A DNA stretch of 64,000 bases. Origin: Bog-473 sp963783965. Lineage in GTDB: Bacteria; Actinomycetota; Acidimicrobiia; Acidimicrobiales; RAAP-2. The stretch lies in contig CAWAPQ010000013.1 of assembly GCA_963783965.1 (NCBI GenBank), positions 1 through 64,000 of the forward strand, given 5' to 3'. Shown here in pieces: positions 47,665 to 56,653 of the stretch (its first letter is position 1; every line of letters begins with the position of its first letter). The notes under the pieces are model-generated. The model saw only the letters and a list, made by a program, of their open reading frames with translations. It was not told the origin of the DNA and ran no database searches. Both the position numbers and the translations under genes were made by a program.

Positions 47665-48359
47665 CTATGGGCAGGCCCCGAAGGGGTCGATGGAGGCGTA
47701 GGACTCGCCGAACTTCTGCTGCTCGGTCGAGAGCTGGCCCGTCATGTACCAGGAGTTAGCCGACTCGTTCATGTAGGCCTGGGGGCACGGATCCGAGATC
47801 GCGATCGTCGGACCGTTCGGGCAGGCATCCGGGAACTGCGGCGTGCCGTGCAGACACGTCATCGCCTCGTGGCCCTCGGCATAACCAGGGCAGTCGAGGG
47901 CGAAACCCGGAGCCGCATACGTCTGGAGATATGCCAGGGCTGCCGCACACCCCCACGCGGTGGCGTGGCCGATTGCCGGCACGGCCGGGGCGGGTGGCGG
48001 AGCGGGGCGGGTGGCGGAGCGGGAGCGGGTGGCGGAGCGGGAGCGGGTGGCGGAGCGGGAGCGGGCGGCGGTGCCGTGACCGGCGTGGCGGTTGCCGGCG
48101 TGACCGGCGTGGCGGCCAGGACTGCAGGCGTGGCCGTGGAGGTCGTCGTGGGCACGGTCGTGATCACTCGCACCAGTTGCGAGCCACCGGGTTGTTGGGC
48201 CTGATAGTCCGGCGAGGAGACCGCTGCCGGCACGCCGTAGACGCTGCCGAGACCGAAGAGGGCGATGGAGGCCAGCCCGCCCATCCAGACAGAGCGCCGG
48301 GGCTTCCAGGACGAACGGAGGGCGGCCCGGTGGGAGATCAGGTGCTCGAAGAGGGGCAC
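47665..48359 (-). CDS. secreted protein with Pro/Ala-repeat linker and conserved Cys-rich domain
   Basis: Signal-anchor plus linker plus C-terminal domain. Seen: SWKPRRSVWMGGLASIALFG, LGSVYGVPAAVSS, a Thr/Val/Pro-rich stretch, a PPPAPA repeat, then HATAWGCAAALAYLQTYAAP, GFALDCPGYAEGHEAMTCLH, DACPNGPTIAISDPCPQAYM, NESANSWYMTGQLSTEQQKF and the end SIDPFGACP. The Cys-containing domain with H-A-T-A-W-G-C and A-M-T-C resembles a domain of actinobacterial secreted proteins of unknown function. The frame changes within the tandem repeat near 48000-48070, so the linker length as written is unreliable. About 230 residues. ATG at 48359. Confidence 0.65.
47988..48070 (+). repeat. 18-base tandem repeat in coding linker
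   Basis: About three to four near-identical copies of an 18-base unit (gtggcggagcgggagcgg) on the plus strand. On the minus strand they encode Pro-Pro-Pro-Ala-Pro-Ala repeats of the secreted protein. A frame change falls in or next to it, as expected where assembly of short repeats is weak. Confidence 0.8.
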
Positions 48360-48431
48360 ATAGGACTTTCGGCCCGAGTCAAAGTGCCCTTAAGCGATCA
48401 ACAGAGGATCAACTGCGGTTGTAAGCGGTGC

Positions 48432-50054
48432 TCAAGCTCCCCGGCCGGCGGCCACGGCCGCCTCGCGTGCGTGATAGCTCGAGCGGGTGAGGGGTGACGC
48501 TTCGACATGGGCCACGCCGAGCGCCGTGCCGGCCTGGCGGAGGCGGTCGAACTCCTCTGGAGTCCAGTAACGGGACACAGGCAGGTGATCGCGGCTCGGC
48601 CGGAGGTACTGCCCGACGGTGACGATGGAGACGCCCACACCACGCAGGTCGGCCATGGTGGCCACGACCTCGTCCTCGCGTTCGCCGAGGCCGACCATCA
48701 GGCCCGACTTGGTCAGGAGTCCCGCCTGTCCAGCACGGGCGAGCACGGCCAGGCTGCGCGCATAGCCCGCCGAAGGCCGCACGGCCCGCTGGAGCCGCGC
48801 CACCGTCTCGATGTTGTGGTTCAACACGTCCGGTCGCGCCTCGAAGATGGCGTCCAACGACGCGGCATCGCCCCGGCAATCTGAGATCAGCACCTCGACC
48901 GTCGTGTCCGGCGTGCGGGACCGGATCGCCCTGATGGTCTCCGCCATCGCTCCCGCACCGCCGTCTGGCAGGTCGTCGCGGGCGACGCAGGTGACGACGG
49001 CGTGCCCAAGTCGCATCCGCTCGACCGCCTGCGCCACCCTTTCCGGCTCATCGGGCGAGAGCGGCAGGGGGTGGCGGGTGTCCACCTGGCAGAAGCCGCA
49101 CGCCCGCGTGCAGCGCTCGCCGTTGATCATGAAGGTCGCCGTGCCGTCCGCCCAGCACTCGTAGATGTTCGGGCAGCCCGCCTCCTCGCATACGGTCACG
49201 AGCCCGAGATCGTGAATGGTCGATCCCAGCTGGCGATAACCCTTGCCGATACGCACGGGGACCCTTAAGAACTCCGGCTTGCGTTGCCCGATGGCGATCC
49301 CCGCCTCGGGTGCCACCCCCGCCTGCCGGAGGCGGCGCAAGAGCGGGCGCTCGTGCGACTCCGACGGACCATGGTCGCCGACGGGGCCTTGCCGCACGTC
49401 GGCACGCTCCGTGCCCCCAGGGCCGAACACGGCGGCGGCACGGGCCACGAATGCGTCGACCACCGTGGCGAACGGCGCCTCGATGCCCTCCGCGCGCAAC
49501 GACGTGACGCCCCGATCGGCAATGCCACAGGGCACGATGTGGCCGAACATGGCCAGGTCGGAACTCACGTTCAGCGCGACACCGTGGAGGGTGCGGCGGC
49601 GCCCAGGGCCGGCCCGCAGCGTCCGCACACCGATGGCGGCTATCTTGCGGGCCTCCGGACTCCCGGCATTGAGCCACACACCTGGGTAGCCGGCGTCGGT
49701 CGTCGCCCCCTGCAGGCCGAGGTCGGCCAACGTGGCGATGACCACTTGCTCCAGCCGGTGGACGTGAGCGGGCCCGGAGGCGGGGTCGTCCGGCACCGTG
49801 ACGATGGGATAGGCCACCATCTGGCCCGGCCCGTGGTACGTGACGTCGCCCCCCCGGTCGGTGCGCTCGAGGACGGCGCCGACCGCCGCGGGATCCACCA
49901 GCACGTGCCGCTCGTCAGCGTGCGCCCCCAGCGTGTAGGTGTGGGGGTGCTGGAGCACCAGCAGGTAGTCGTCGGCGGCCTCGGTGGCCAGAGCGTGTTG
50001 GAGTGCGTATGCCTCGTGGTAAGGGACCGTCCCGAGAAACCTGGCGCGCAACAC
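48432..50054 (-). CDS. lipB-lipA: octanoyltransferase-lipoyl synthase fusion (LipB-LipA)
   Basis: One uninterrupted 540-residue frame. N-terminal half is LipB: RFLGTVPYHEAYALQHALAT, LLVLQHPHTYTLGAHADERH, RTDRGGDVTYHGPGQMVAYP, GVWLNAGSPEARKIAAIGVR, TLHGVALNVSSDLAMFGHIV PCG with the catalytic Lys and Cys. After a linker (about 45 residues) the radical-SAM lipoyl synthase follows: VTVCEEAGCPNIYECWADGT with C-x4-C-x5-C (auxiliary cluster), RCTRACGFCQVDTRHPLPLS with C-x3-C-x2-C, and C-terminal PLTRSSYHARE. LipB transfers octanoyl from carrier protein to E2 domains; LipA inserts sulfur. GTG at 50054, 11 bases after the E2 stop, so it belongs to the lpd-E2 operon whose product it lipoylates. Confidence 0.9.
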   Translation of the reverse strand: MLRARFLGTVPYHEAYALQHALATEAADDYLLVLQHPHTYTLGAHADERHVLVDPAAVGAVLERTDRGGDVTYHGPGQMVAYPIVTVPDDPASGPAHVHRLEQVVIATLADLGLQGATTDAGYPGVWLNAGSPEARKIAAIGVRTLRAGPGRRRTLHGVALNVSSDLAMFGHIVPCGIADRGVTSLRAEGIEAPFATVVDAFVARAAAVFGPGGTERADVRQGPVGDHGPSESHERPLLRRLRQAGVAPEAGIAIGQRKPEFLRVPVRIGKGYRQLGSTIHDLGLVTVCEEAGCPNIYECWADGTATFMINGERCTRACGFCQVDTRHPLPLSPDEPERVAQAVERMRLGHAVVTCVARDDLPDGGAGAMAETIRAIRSRTPDTTVEVLISDCRGDAASLDAIFEARPDVLNHNIETVARLQRAVRPSAGYARSLAVLARAGQAGLLTKSGLMVGLGEREDEVVATMADLRGVGVSIVTVGQYLRPSRDHLPVSRYWTPEEFDRLRQAGTALGVAHVEASPLTRSSYHAREAAVAAGRGA

Positions 50055-50064
50055 GGGCGCTGCC

Positions 50065-51498
50065 TTAGAGCTCCGCGGCCCAGTCGCGGCTGCCCAGGAG
50101 GTCGGCGACCTTGCGCAGGAACAGCGACACGTAAGCGCCGTCGACGGCCCGGTGGTCCCAACTCACGCCGAGGATGCCGGTCGAGTGGATGGCAATGGAC
50201 TCGGACCCGTCTGGCTGTGTCACGACGACCGGTCGGCGCGCAATGCCGTCGGTGGCCAGAATCGCGACTTGCGGTTGATTGATGATGGGGACCGTGAAGT
50301 ACGTGCCGAAGGGGCCGTCATTCGTGATGGAGAACGTCCCACCGGCGATGTCGTCCGCGTTGAGTTGACGACCCCGGGCCCGCTCCGCCAGATCGCGGAT
50401 GCGCCGGGCGACGCCGCGCAACGTGACTTCTTCGGCGCGATGGATGACGGGCACGATGAGTCCCTCGTGGGACAGATCGACCGCGATACCCAGGTTCACT
50501 TCGGCGTGGACGAGCAGCGATTCGTCAACGACCGACGCGTTCAGCAAGGGAAAGTCGCGCAACGCCTCGATGGTCGCCCGGGCCACGAAGGGGAGGTACG
50601 TCGAGCGCGAAACCCTCCTCGGCCTTGAACCGCTCGCCCCAGGCCTTGCGCACGCGCTCGACGCTTTCGAAGTCGACCTCGTTGGCGATGAACGCGTGTG
50701 GTGACGTCGCCTTGGACCGCACCATGTGCTCGGCCGTCCGGCGTCGCATGTTGGAGAAGGGCACGATCTGGTCCCCCGCGGCCCGGAAGGAGGCCATGGA
50801 CACAGGAGGCGCCTGCGCTGCACGGGACACCGTTGTGGAGGGCGCGCTCTGGACGACAGGTGGTGGTGGCGGCACGGCTGAGGCTGGAGCCGGCGCGGGT
50901 GGTGGTGTCGCGGCGCGGCGCGCCTCGACCTCACGCTGGGCGTCGTCCCGGGTTATGCGGCCGCCCGCACCGGTGCCTGTCACCTCGGTCTCGCTGATGC
51001 CGTTCTCGGCGAGGAGTTTGCGCACCATCGGCGACAGCACGGAGGGCCCTGCGCCGTCGCCGTTCGTCGTCACTTCTGGCGCTGGCGCCGCCTGAGCGGG
51101 CGCGGCCGCCGGTTCGGCCGGAGCTGGTGGTGTGGTGGTGGTGGTGGTGGTGGTGGTGGTGGTGGTGGTGGTGGTGGTGGTGGTGGTGGTGAAGCTGCTT
51201 GGGGCGGTGGCGCCGGCTCTGCGGCCACCGCAACCGGTGCGGCCTCGGACGGGGCCGCCGCAGCACCGTCGCCGATGACCGCCAGCTTCACCCCGACCTC
51301 GACCGTCTCACCCTCGGGGACGAGGATCTCACTGAGCACGCCCGCCGCCGGCGAGGGCACTTCGGAATCGACCTTGTCGGTGGAGACCTCGAAGAGCGGC
51401 TCGTCGCGCTCCACCGCGTCGCCTACCGCTTTCATCCAGCGGGTGATCGTTCCCTCGGTCACCGTCTCGCCGAGTTGCGGCATCATCACGTCAGCCAA
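50065..51498 (-). CDS. 2-oxoacid dehydrogenase E2 component (lipoyl acyltransferase)
   Basis: Core subunit of a 2-oxoacid dehydrogenase complex. Seen: lipoyl domain VMMPQLGETVTEGTITRWMK and VSTDKVDSEVPSPAAGVL (lipoyl Lys in TDKVDSEV), a long Pro/His/Thr linker, the peripheral-subunit binding domain SPMVRKLLAENGISETEVTG, and the catalytic domain PFSNMRRRTAEHMVRS, NDGPFGTYFTVPIINQPQVA, and GVSWDHRAVDGAYVSLFLRK with the DHRAVDG catalytic His and Asp. One break lies near 50610 (FAL then TYLPFVARATIEAL) and one around the (TGG)n repeat. TTG at 51498 overlaps the lpd stop; ATG 51486 is an alternative. SucB or AceF role cannot be separated; the AceE gene nearby favours pyruvate. Confidence 0.88.
51133..51191 (+). 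repeat. (TGG)19 microsatellite in the E2 linker
   Basis: About 19 uninterrupted TGG units followed by TG. On the minus strand they encode homopolymeric Pro, His or Thr depending on frame. The lipoyl-domain frame enters it as Pro codons and the downstream frame leaves it as Thr codons, so a frame change (one missing base or two extra) is needed nearby. Trinucleotide slippage alone would not change frame. Confidence 0.9.
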
Positions 51499-52906
51499 CG
51501 TGCAGTCCCCTTCCGCTCAACGCGAGCATGGTCTCACCGAATGTCTCGGACAGTGACGGGTGCGGCTGAATGAAGTGCGCCACCTCTTCGGGGAGCGCCT
51601 CCCAGTTCACCGCCAGATAGCCGGCACCGAGCTGCTCGGTCACCCAGGGGCCACAGAGGTGCACGCCGAGGACCCTTCCCGCCGTCCCGTCGGCCAGCTG
51701 CTCGGCGATGACCTTCACGACACCCTCGGTGTCGCCGATGATCTGGGCCCGGCTGTTGCCGCCGAAGGGGTCCTTCTTGGTCACGACCGGGATCCCCGCC
51801 TCTTTGGCCTGCGCCTCGGTCATGCCGCAGAAGGCCACCTCGGGGCGGCAGTAGATCGCCCACGGCACCTTGGCGTTGTCGACCGGCACCACGGGCTCGC
51901 CCAGCATGGTCTTGACCGCCACGATTGCCTCGGCGAACCCCACGTGCGCCAGCTGCGGGGTACCGGCCACGATGTCGCCCACAGCGAAGACGCCGTCGAC
52001 GCCGGTGCGCTGGTGATCGTCGGTGGCCACGAAGCCGCGCCGGTCCATTTCGACGCCCAGCCCGTCGGCCACCAACCTCTCCGTGCGGGGGCGCCGGCCC
52101 ACCGACACGACGACCGCTTCCGCGTCGAACGTCTGATCCCCCGCCTTCACCGTCGTCATCGTCCCGTCCTCCGACGGCGTGTGCCCCTCGACCGTGACGC
52201 CGGTGACGATGTCGATCCCGCGCTTCTTGAACGAACGGACGAGGAGGCGGGTGATGTCGTCGTCGCAGCCCGGGAGAATGGTGTCGAGCGCCTCCAGAAT
52301 GGTCACCTTGGATCCGAGGTCGGCCAGGAGCGAGGCAAACTCGCACCCGACGACGCCGCCGCCGATGATCACGGCGGAGGCCGGGAGCTCTTTGAGGTCG
52401 AGGAACTCGTCCGACGTCATGATCAAGCGCCCGTCGACCTCGAAGCCGGGCAGGAGGAACGGTACCGATCCGGCCGCCAGGACGACGTTCCGGCCGACAA
52501 TGACGCGGCCGGCATCCTCCCCGTCCACCACTTCGACGCGGTGGTCCGGTTGCAGGGTGCCCGTGCCCGACAGCGTGGTGACCTTGCGCCCCTTGAGCAG
52601 TCCCGCCAGGCCCTTGTGCAGCTTGCCCACCACGGCGTTCTTGCGGTCCTGGCTCACCGAGAAGTCGACCGAGACCCCCGAGGTGTCGATCCCGAATTCC
52701 TTGGAGCCCTCGACCGTCCGGTAGACCGCGGCCGTCTCGAGGAATTCCTTGGCCGGGATGCAGCCTCGGTGCAGACAGGTACCGCCCACCTTGTCCCGCT
52801 CCACGATGGCGACGGAGAGGCCGGCCGCGGCGCCGTAGAGCGCAGTCGCGTAGCCGCCGGGACCACCGCCGATCACGACGATGTCGAACTCGTCCTCGCC
52901 TGCCAT
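51491..52906 (-). CDS. lpd: dihydrolipoyl dehydrogenase (E3)
   Basis: Reoxidises dihydrolipoyl groups of E2 with NAD+. Intact, 471 residues. Seen: FDIVVIGGGPGGYATALYGA (FAD motif), VGGTCLHRGCIPAKEFLETA (redox-active C-x4-C), VIIGGGVVGCEFASLLADLG (NAD motif), TGVDGVFAVGDIVAGTPQLA, RPEVAFCGMTEAQAKEAG and HFIQPHPSLSETFGETMLAL (the His-Glu base). ATG at 52906. First gene of the minus-strand operon lpd, E2, lipB-lipA; its stop overlaps the E2 start. Upstream of the start is about 165 bases, before the rnhA stop, with no clear promoter seen. Confidence 0.95.
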   Translation of the reverse strand: MAGEDEFDIVVIGGGPGGYATALYGAAAGLSVAIVERDKVGGTCLHRGCIPAKEFLETAAVYRTVEGSKEFGIDTSGVSVDFSVSQDRKNAVVGKLHKGLAGLLKGRKVTTLSGTGTLQPDHRVEVVDGEDAGRVIVGRNVVLAAGSVPFLLPGFEVDGRLIMTSDEFLDLKELPASAVIIGGGVVGCEFASLLADLGSKVTILEALDTILPGCDDDITRLLVRSFKKRGIDIVTGVTVEGHTPSEDGTMTTVKAGDQTFDAEAVVVSVGRRPRTERLVADGLGVEMDRRGFVATDDHQRTGVDGVFAVGDIVAGTPQLAHVGFAEAIVAVKTMLGEPVVPVDNAKVPWAIYCRPEVAFCGMTEAQAKEAGIPVVTKKDPFGGNSRAQIIGDTEGVVKVIAEQLADGTAGRVLGVHLCGPWVTEQLGAGYLAVNWEALPEEVAHFIQPHPSLSETFGETMLALSGRGLHVG

Positions 52907-53073
52907 TGCCTTTCCTCTCCCTGTGCTCAGAACGTCAGTCCGGCGCGCTCGGCCTCCCCGGAACAACCCGATCGCACTGGCGAGAGTCCTCTCCATTCCC
53001 TGCGCGTGACCTCCGCAGCCTACCGGTCGGGCTGCACCGGCGAGACCGGCGACAGCAGCGCTCAGCCGGCCGC

Positions 53074-53550
53074 TCAGCCGGCCGCTCGGCCGCTCGTTCC
53101 ACTCCCCAGGTCGGCCGCCTGCGTTGCCAACTCGTCGACCCTGTCGTTCCAGTGGTCGCCGGAGTGACCCTTCACCCAACGAAAGTTGACAACGACGTCG
53201 GAATCGAGGGCGAGGGCCAGCAGCGGCTCCCACAGGTCGCGGTTCGCCACTGGCTTGTTCTGTGCGTTCTTCCAGCCGCGCCGCAGCCAGCCGCGCCACC
53301 ACCCGTCGGTGAAGCACTTGACGACGTAGGTCGAGTCGCTCACCACATCGATCCCGTCGGGCGCGTCGGTCGTCAACGCGCGAAGGGCCTCGAGCGCTGC
53401 GGTGATCTCCATGCGCTGATTGGTGGTGTGGCCCTCGGCGCCGCTGGCGTAGGGCCCACCGGGCACGGCCCAGGCCCACCCGCCGGGACCGGGATTGCCC
53501 CGGCAGGCGCCGTCCGTGTACACGACGATCGGGCCGCTGTCTGGTGACAT
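53074..53550 (-). CDS. rnhA: ribonuclease HI
   Basis: Cleaves RNA in RNA-DNA hybrids. Intact, 158 residues. Seen: GPIVVYTDGACRGNPGPGGW with the first catalytic Asp, TNQRMEITAALEALRALTTD (catalytic Glu), GIDVVSDSTYVVKCFTDGWW (second Asp), VVNFRWVKGHSGDHWNDRVD with the His and last Asp. The C-terminus adds LGSGTSGRAAG. ATG at 53550 is chosen because it directly precedes the first strand; a longer frame opens further upstream. Divergent from aceE by 67 bases, so they share a promoter region. Confidence 0.93.
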   Translation of the reverse strand: MSPDSGPIVVYTDGACRGNPGPGGWAWAVPGGPYASGAEGHTTNQRMEITAALEALRALTTDAPDGIDVVSDSTYVVKCFTDGWWRGWLRRGWKNAQNKPVANRDLWEPLLALALDSDVVVNFRWVKGHSGDHWNDRVDELATQAADLGSGTSGRAAG

Positions 53551-53617
53551 GGCACAAATGTGACACACGCAGCACCGGTGGTCGTGGTGGTCCCCTGCCT
53601 GCCGGTACCGTGGGGCA

Positions 53618-56332
53618 ATGCTGTTCGACGGCATCAGCCACCAAGTACCCGATACCGATCCGGGAGAGACAGAGGAGTGGCTCGATTCGTTCGACGCCAT
53701 CGTGGACGCCCGTGGCCGGGCCCGGGCGCGCTACCTCCTCATGAAGCTCTTGGAGCGGGCCCGCACCAAGCAGGTCGAGTTCCCGGCCACCGTATCGACC
53801 CCCTACGTGAACACCATCCCGGCCGACGCCGAACCCTGGTTCCCCGGCGACGAGTACCAGGAGCGGCGCATCCGGGCCTACATCCGCTGGAACGCCGCGG
53901 CCATGGTCACGCGCGCCAATACGCGCACCGAGGGAATCGGCGGGCACCTGTCGACCTACGCCAGCTCGGCGGCGCTCTACGAGGTCGGCTTCAACCACTT
54001 CTTCCGCGGCAAGGCGGACGGGGGTTTCGGCGATCAGGTCTTCTTCCAGGGGCACGCGTCACCCGGCATTTACGCCCGGGCCTATGTGGAGGGCCGGCTG
54101 ACCGAGCAGGAGCTCGACAACTACCGCCACGAGGTGGCCGGCGGCGGCCTGCCCAGCTACCCCCACCCGCGCTCGCTGCCCGATTTCTGGGAGTTCCCGA
54201 CCGTGTCCATGGGACTCGGGCCCATTGCCGCCATCTACCAGGCCCACATCAACCGCTACCTCAACCTGCGCCGCCTCGTCGACACCAGTGCGAGCCGTGT
54301 CTGGTGCTTCGTGGGCGACGGCGAGATGGACGAGCCGGAGTCCATCGGCGCCCTCGGCGTCGCCGGACGTGAGCATCTCGACAACCTGATCTTCGTCGTC
54401 AACTGCAACCTGCAGCGGCTCGACGGCCCGGTGCGCGGGAACGGGAAGATCATTCAGGAGCTCGAGGCGGTGTTCCGCGGCGCCGGCTGGAACGTGATCA
54501 AGGTGATCTGGGGCTCGCGCTGGGACGCGTTGTTGGCCAAGGACGTCGACGGTGTCCTCCTCGACCGCATGAACACGACGGTCGACGGCGAGTACCAGAA
54601 GCTCGCCGTCGAGTCGGGGGCCTACATCCGCGAGCACTTCTTCGGCCCCGACCCCCGCCTGCGCAAGCTGGTGGAGGACCTGACCGACGACGAGCTGGTC
54701 TCACTCCCTCGCGGTGGGCACGACTACCGCAAGCTCTACGCCGCCTACAAGCTGGCCACGGAGCAGAAGGGCTCGCCCACCGTCATTTTGGCGAAGACGA
54801 TCAAGGGCTGGACACTGGGGCCCGAGATCGAGGCGCGCAACGCCACGCACCAGATCAAGAAGATGACCAAGGCGCAGGTGCGCGCCCTGCGCGACCGCCT
54901 GTACATGACGGACGACATCCCCGACGCCGCGCTCGAGGGCGACCCGCCCTACATCCGCCCCGCCGAGGGCTCCGACGCCATGGAATACCTGCGCGCCCGG
55001 GGCCGCGTGCTCGACGGCCCCCTCCCCGTCCGCGTGGTCCGGCCCACCCCGGCGCTGCGGCCCGACGCCAAGGTCTTCGAGGAATTCGCCTCCGGGTCGG
55101 GGAAACAGGCCGTGTCGACCACCATGGTGTTCGCCCGCCTGCTGCGCAACCTCGTGCGGGACCCGACCGTGGGCTCGTTGGTGGCGCCCATCGTCTCGGA
55201 CGAGGCGCGCACCTTCGGGCTCGAGCCGCTGATCGCCGAGACCAAGATCTACGCGCCCGATGGGCAGAACTACATCCCGGTCGACGCCGATCTGCCGCTG
55301 AACTACGCCGAGAGCTCCTCGGGGCAGATGCTCGAGGAGGGCATCACCGAGGCCGGCGCGTTGGCCAGCTTCATCGCGTTGTCCACGGCCTACGCCACAT
55401 GGGGCCAGCCGATGGTGCCCGTCTACCTCTTCTATTCCATGTTCGGCTTCCAGCGGGTCGGCGACCTCGCCTGGGCCTTGGGCGACATGCGCGGGCGCGG
55501 CATCCTCGCCGGCTGCACGGCCGGGCGCACCACGCTCATGGGCGAGGGCCTGCAGCATGACGATGGTCAGTCGCCCCTGCTCGCCTCGACCAACCCGGCC
55601 GCCGTGGTCTACGACGCCTCGTTCGCCTACGAGGTGGCGGTGATCATGGACGCCGCTGTCACCGAGATGCTCGGGGCGAGCCCCCGGGACCGCTTCTGGT
55701 ACCTCACGCTCTACAACGAGACGTACCAGATGCCGCCGCTGCCCCAGGGCGTCGAGGGCGAGGAGGTGCGCAAGGGCATCATCGACGGGATCTACCGCTT
55801 CGCTCCCGCCCCGGACGCCGCGACGGGCAACGATGAGCTGCGGGCGTCGCTGTGCTTCTCCGGACCGATGTGGAAGGTCGCCATGGACGCGCAGCAGATT
55901 CTGGCCGAGCGCTACGGCGTCGCCGCCGACACCTGGGCCGTCACGTCGTGGACCAACCTGCGCACCGAGGCCCTCGAGGTGGAGCGCTGGAACCGGCTGC
56001 ACCCCGAGGCGGAGCCCCGCACGGCGAACATCACCGCCACCCTGGGCGCCGGGCCCGACCCCGTGCTCGCCATCACCGACTACATGCGCAGCGTGCCGGA
56101 CCAGGTGGCGCGCTTCGTCGACCGCCCCTACCTGTCACTCGGGACCGACGGCTTCGGGCGCTCCGACGCCCGCGACGCGCTGCGCTCCTACTTCGAGGTC
56201 GACAGCGCCAACCTGGTCGTCGCCGTGTTGCAGCAGCTCGCCCTGGGCGGGCAGCTGAAGCCCTCTGTCGTGGCCGAGGCCATCGCCGAGTTCGGCATAG
56301 AGGCCGACGGCGAACCACCCTTCGTGGTCTGA
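53618..56332 (+). CDS. aceE: pyruvate dehydrogenase E1 component, homodimeric
   Basis: ThDP-dependent decarboxylation of pyruvate and transfer of acetyl to the E2 lipoyl group. Intact, 904 residues, the AceE type. Seen: YQERRIRAYIRWNAAAMVTR, TYASSAALYEVGFNHFFRGK, QVFFQGHASPGIYARAYVEG (substrate His region), the ThDP motif WCFVGDGEMDEPESIGALGV with NLIFVVNCNLQRLDGPVRGN, TVILAKTIKGWTLGPEIEAR, PVYLFYSMFGFQRVGDLAWA, and MGEGLQHDDGQSPLLASTNP. ATG at 53618. Divergent from rnhA and next to the E3-E2-lipBA operon, whose products complete the complex. Convergent with the small gene at 56333, stops overlapping by no more than one base. Confidence 0.95.
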   Translation: MLFDGISHQVPDTDPGETEEWLDSFDAIVDARGRARARYLLMKLLERARTKQVEFPATVSTPYVNTIPADAEPWFPGDEYQERRIRAYIRWNAAAMVTRANTRTEGIGGHLSTYASSAALYEVGFNHFFRGKADGGFGDQVFFQGHASPGIYARAYVEGRLTEQELDNYRHEVAGGGLPSYPHPRSLPDFWEFPTVSMGLGPIAAIYQAHINRYLNLRRLVDTSASRVWCFVGDGEMDEPESIGALGVAGREHLDNLIFVVNCNLQRLDGPVRGNGKIIQELEAVFRGAGWNVIKVIWGSRWDALLAKDVDGVLLDRMNTTVDGEYQKLAVESGAYIREHFFGPDPRLRKLVEDLTDDELVSLPRGGHDYRKLYAAYKLATEQKGSPTVILAKTIKGWTLGPEIEARNATHQIKKMTKAQVRALRDRLYMTDDIPDAALEGDPPYIRPAEGSDAMEYLRARGRVLDGPLPVRVVRPTPALRPDAKVFEEFASGSGKQAVSTTMVFARLLRNLVRDPTVGSLVAPIVSDEARTFGLEPLIAETKIYAPDGQNYIPVDADLPLNYAESSSGQMLEEGITEAGALASFIALSTAYATWGQPMVPVYLFYSMFGFQRVGDLAWALGDMRGRGILAGCTAGRTTLMGEGLQHDDGQSPLLASTNPAAVVYDASFAYEVAVIMDAAVTEMLGASPRDRFWYLTLYNETYQMPPLPQGVEGEEVRKGIIDGIYRFAPAPDAATGNDELRASLCFSGPMWKVAMDAQQILAERYGVAADTWAVTSWTNLRTEALEVERWNRLHPEAEPRTANITATLGAGPDPVLAITDYMRSVPDQVARFVDRPYLSLGTDGFGRSDARDALRSYFEVDSANLVVAVLQQLALGGQLKPSVVAEAIAEFGIEADGEPPFVV

Positions 56333-56653
56333 TCAGCCCCAGAGCATCGCCACGAACGCGGCCAGAGCCTCCTCTGCGCCGTCGGGCACCGCCAGGACGA
56401 GCGTGCGCCGGTCCGCCTGCAACGCCAGCGAGACCTCGAAGAAGGGGCAGCACTCCTTCTCGGCCTGGGCCAGTGCCACGGCCGTGCTGAGCGCGGCATC
56501 CGACGGGTCCAGCCGCAGGCGCACGGCGGCCCCGTCCACCTCCACCGAGGTCACCGAGGACGCGACCAGGGCCCGCCAGGCGGCGGTGCGGTCGTGCAGC
56601 GCTGCCGCGTCGAGCGCGCAGGCGATCGGCACGCCGCCGTCCGCCGCCGTCAT
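56333..56653 (-). CDS. small protein with adjacent cysteines, unknown function
   Basis: 106 residues: ACALDAAALHDRTAAWRALV, VEVDGAAVRLRLDPSDAALS and AVALAQAEKECCPFFEVSLA, LQADRRTLVLAVPDGAEEAL. The KECCPFFEVSLAL pattern (two neighbouring Cys, Phe-Phe) recurs in small actinobacterial proteins often next to regulators; I cannot give a function. Short open frame but with good codon use. ATG at 56653 overlaps the stop of the DinB gene by four bases, so it is likely co-transcribed with it. Cytoplasmic. Confidence 0.65.
   Translation of the reverse strand: MTAADGGVPIACALDAAALHDRTAAWRALVASSVTSVEVDGAAVRLRLDPSDAALSTAVALAQAEKECCPFFEVSLALQADRRTLVLAVPDGAEEALAAFVAMLWG

Noticed and set aside
47988..48070. 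CRISPR-like or transposon-terminal repeat
   Set aside because: The units are contiguous without spacers and encode Pro/Ala repeats of a protein linker.
50931..51266. Poly-histidine protein encoded by the (TGG)n tract
   Set aside because: It is one of three frames through the microsatellite inside the E2 gene; flanking residues are Arg/Pro-rich shadow text.
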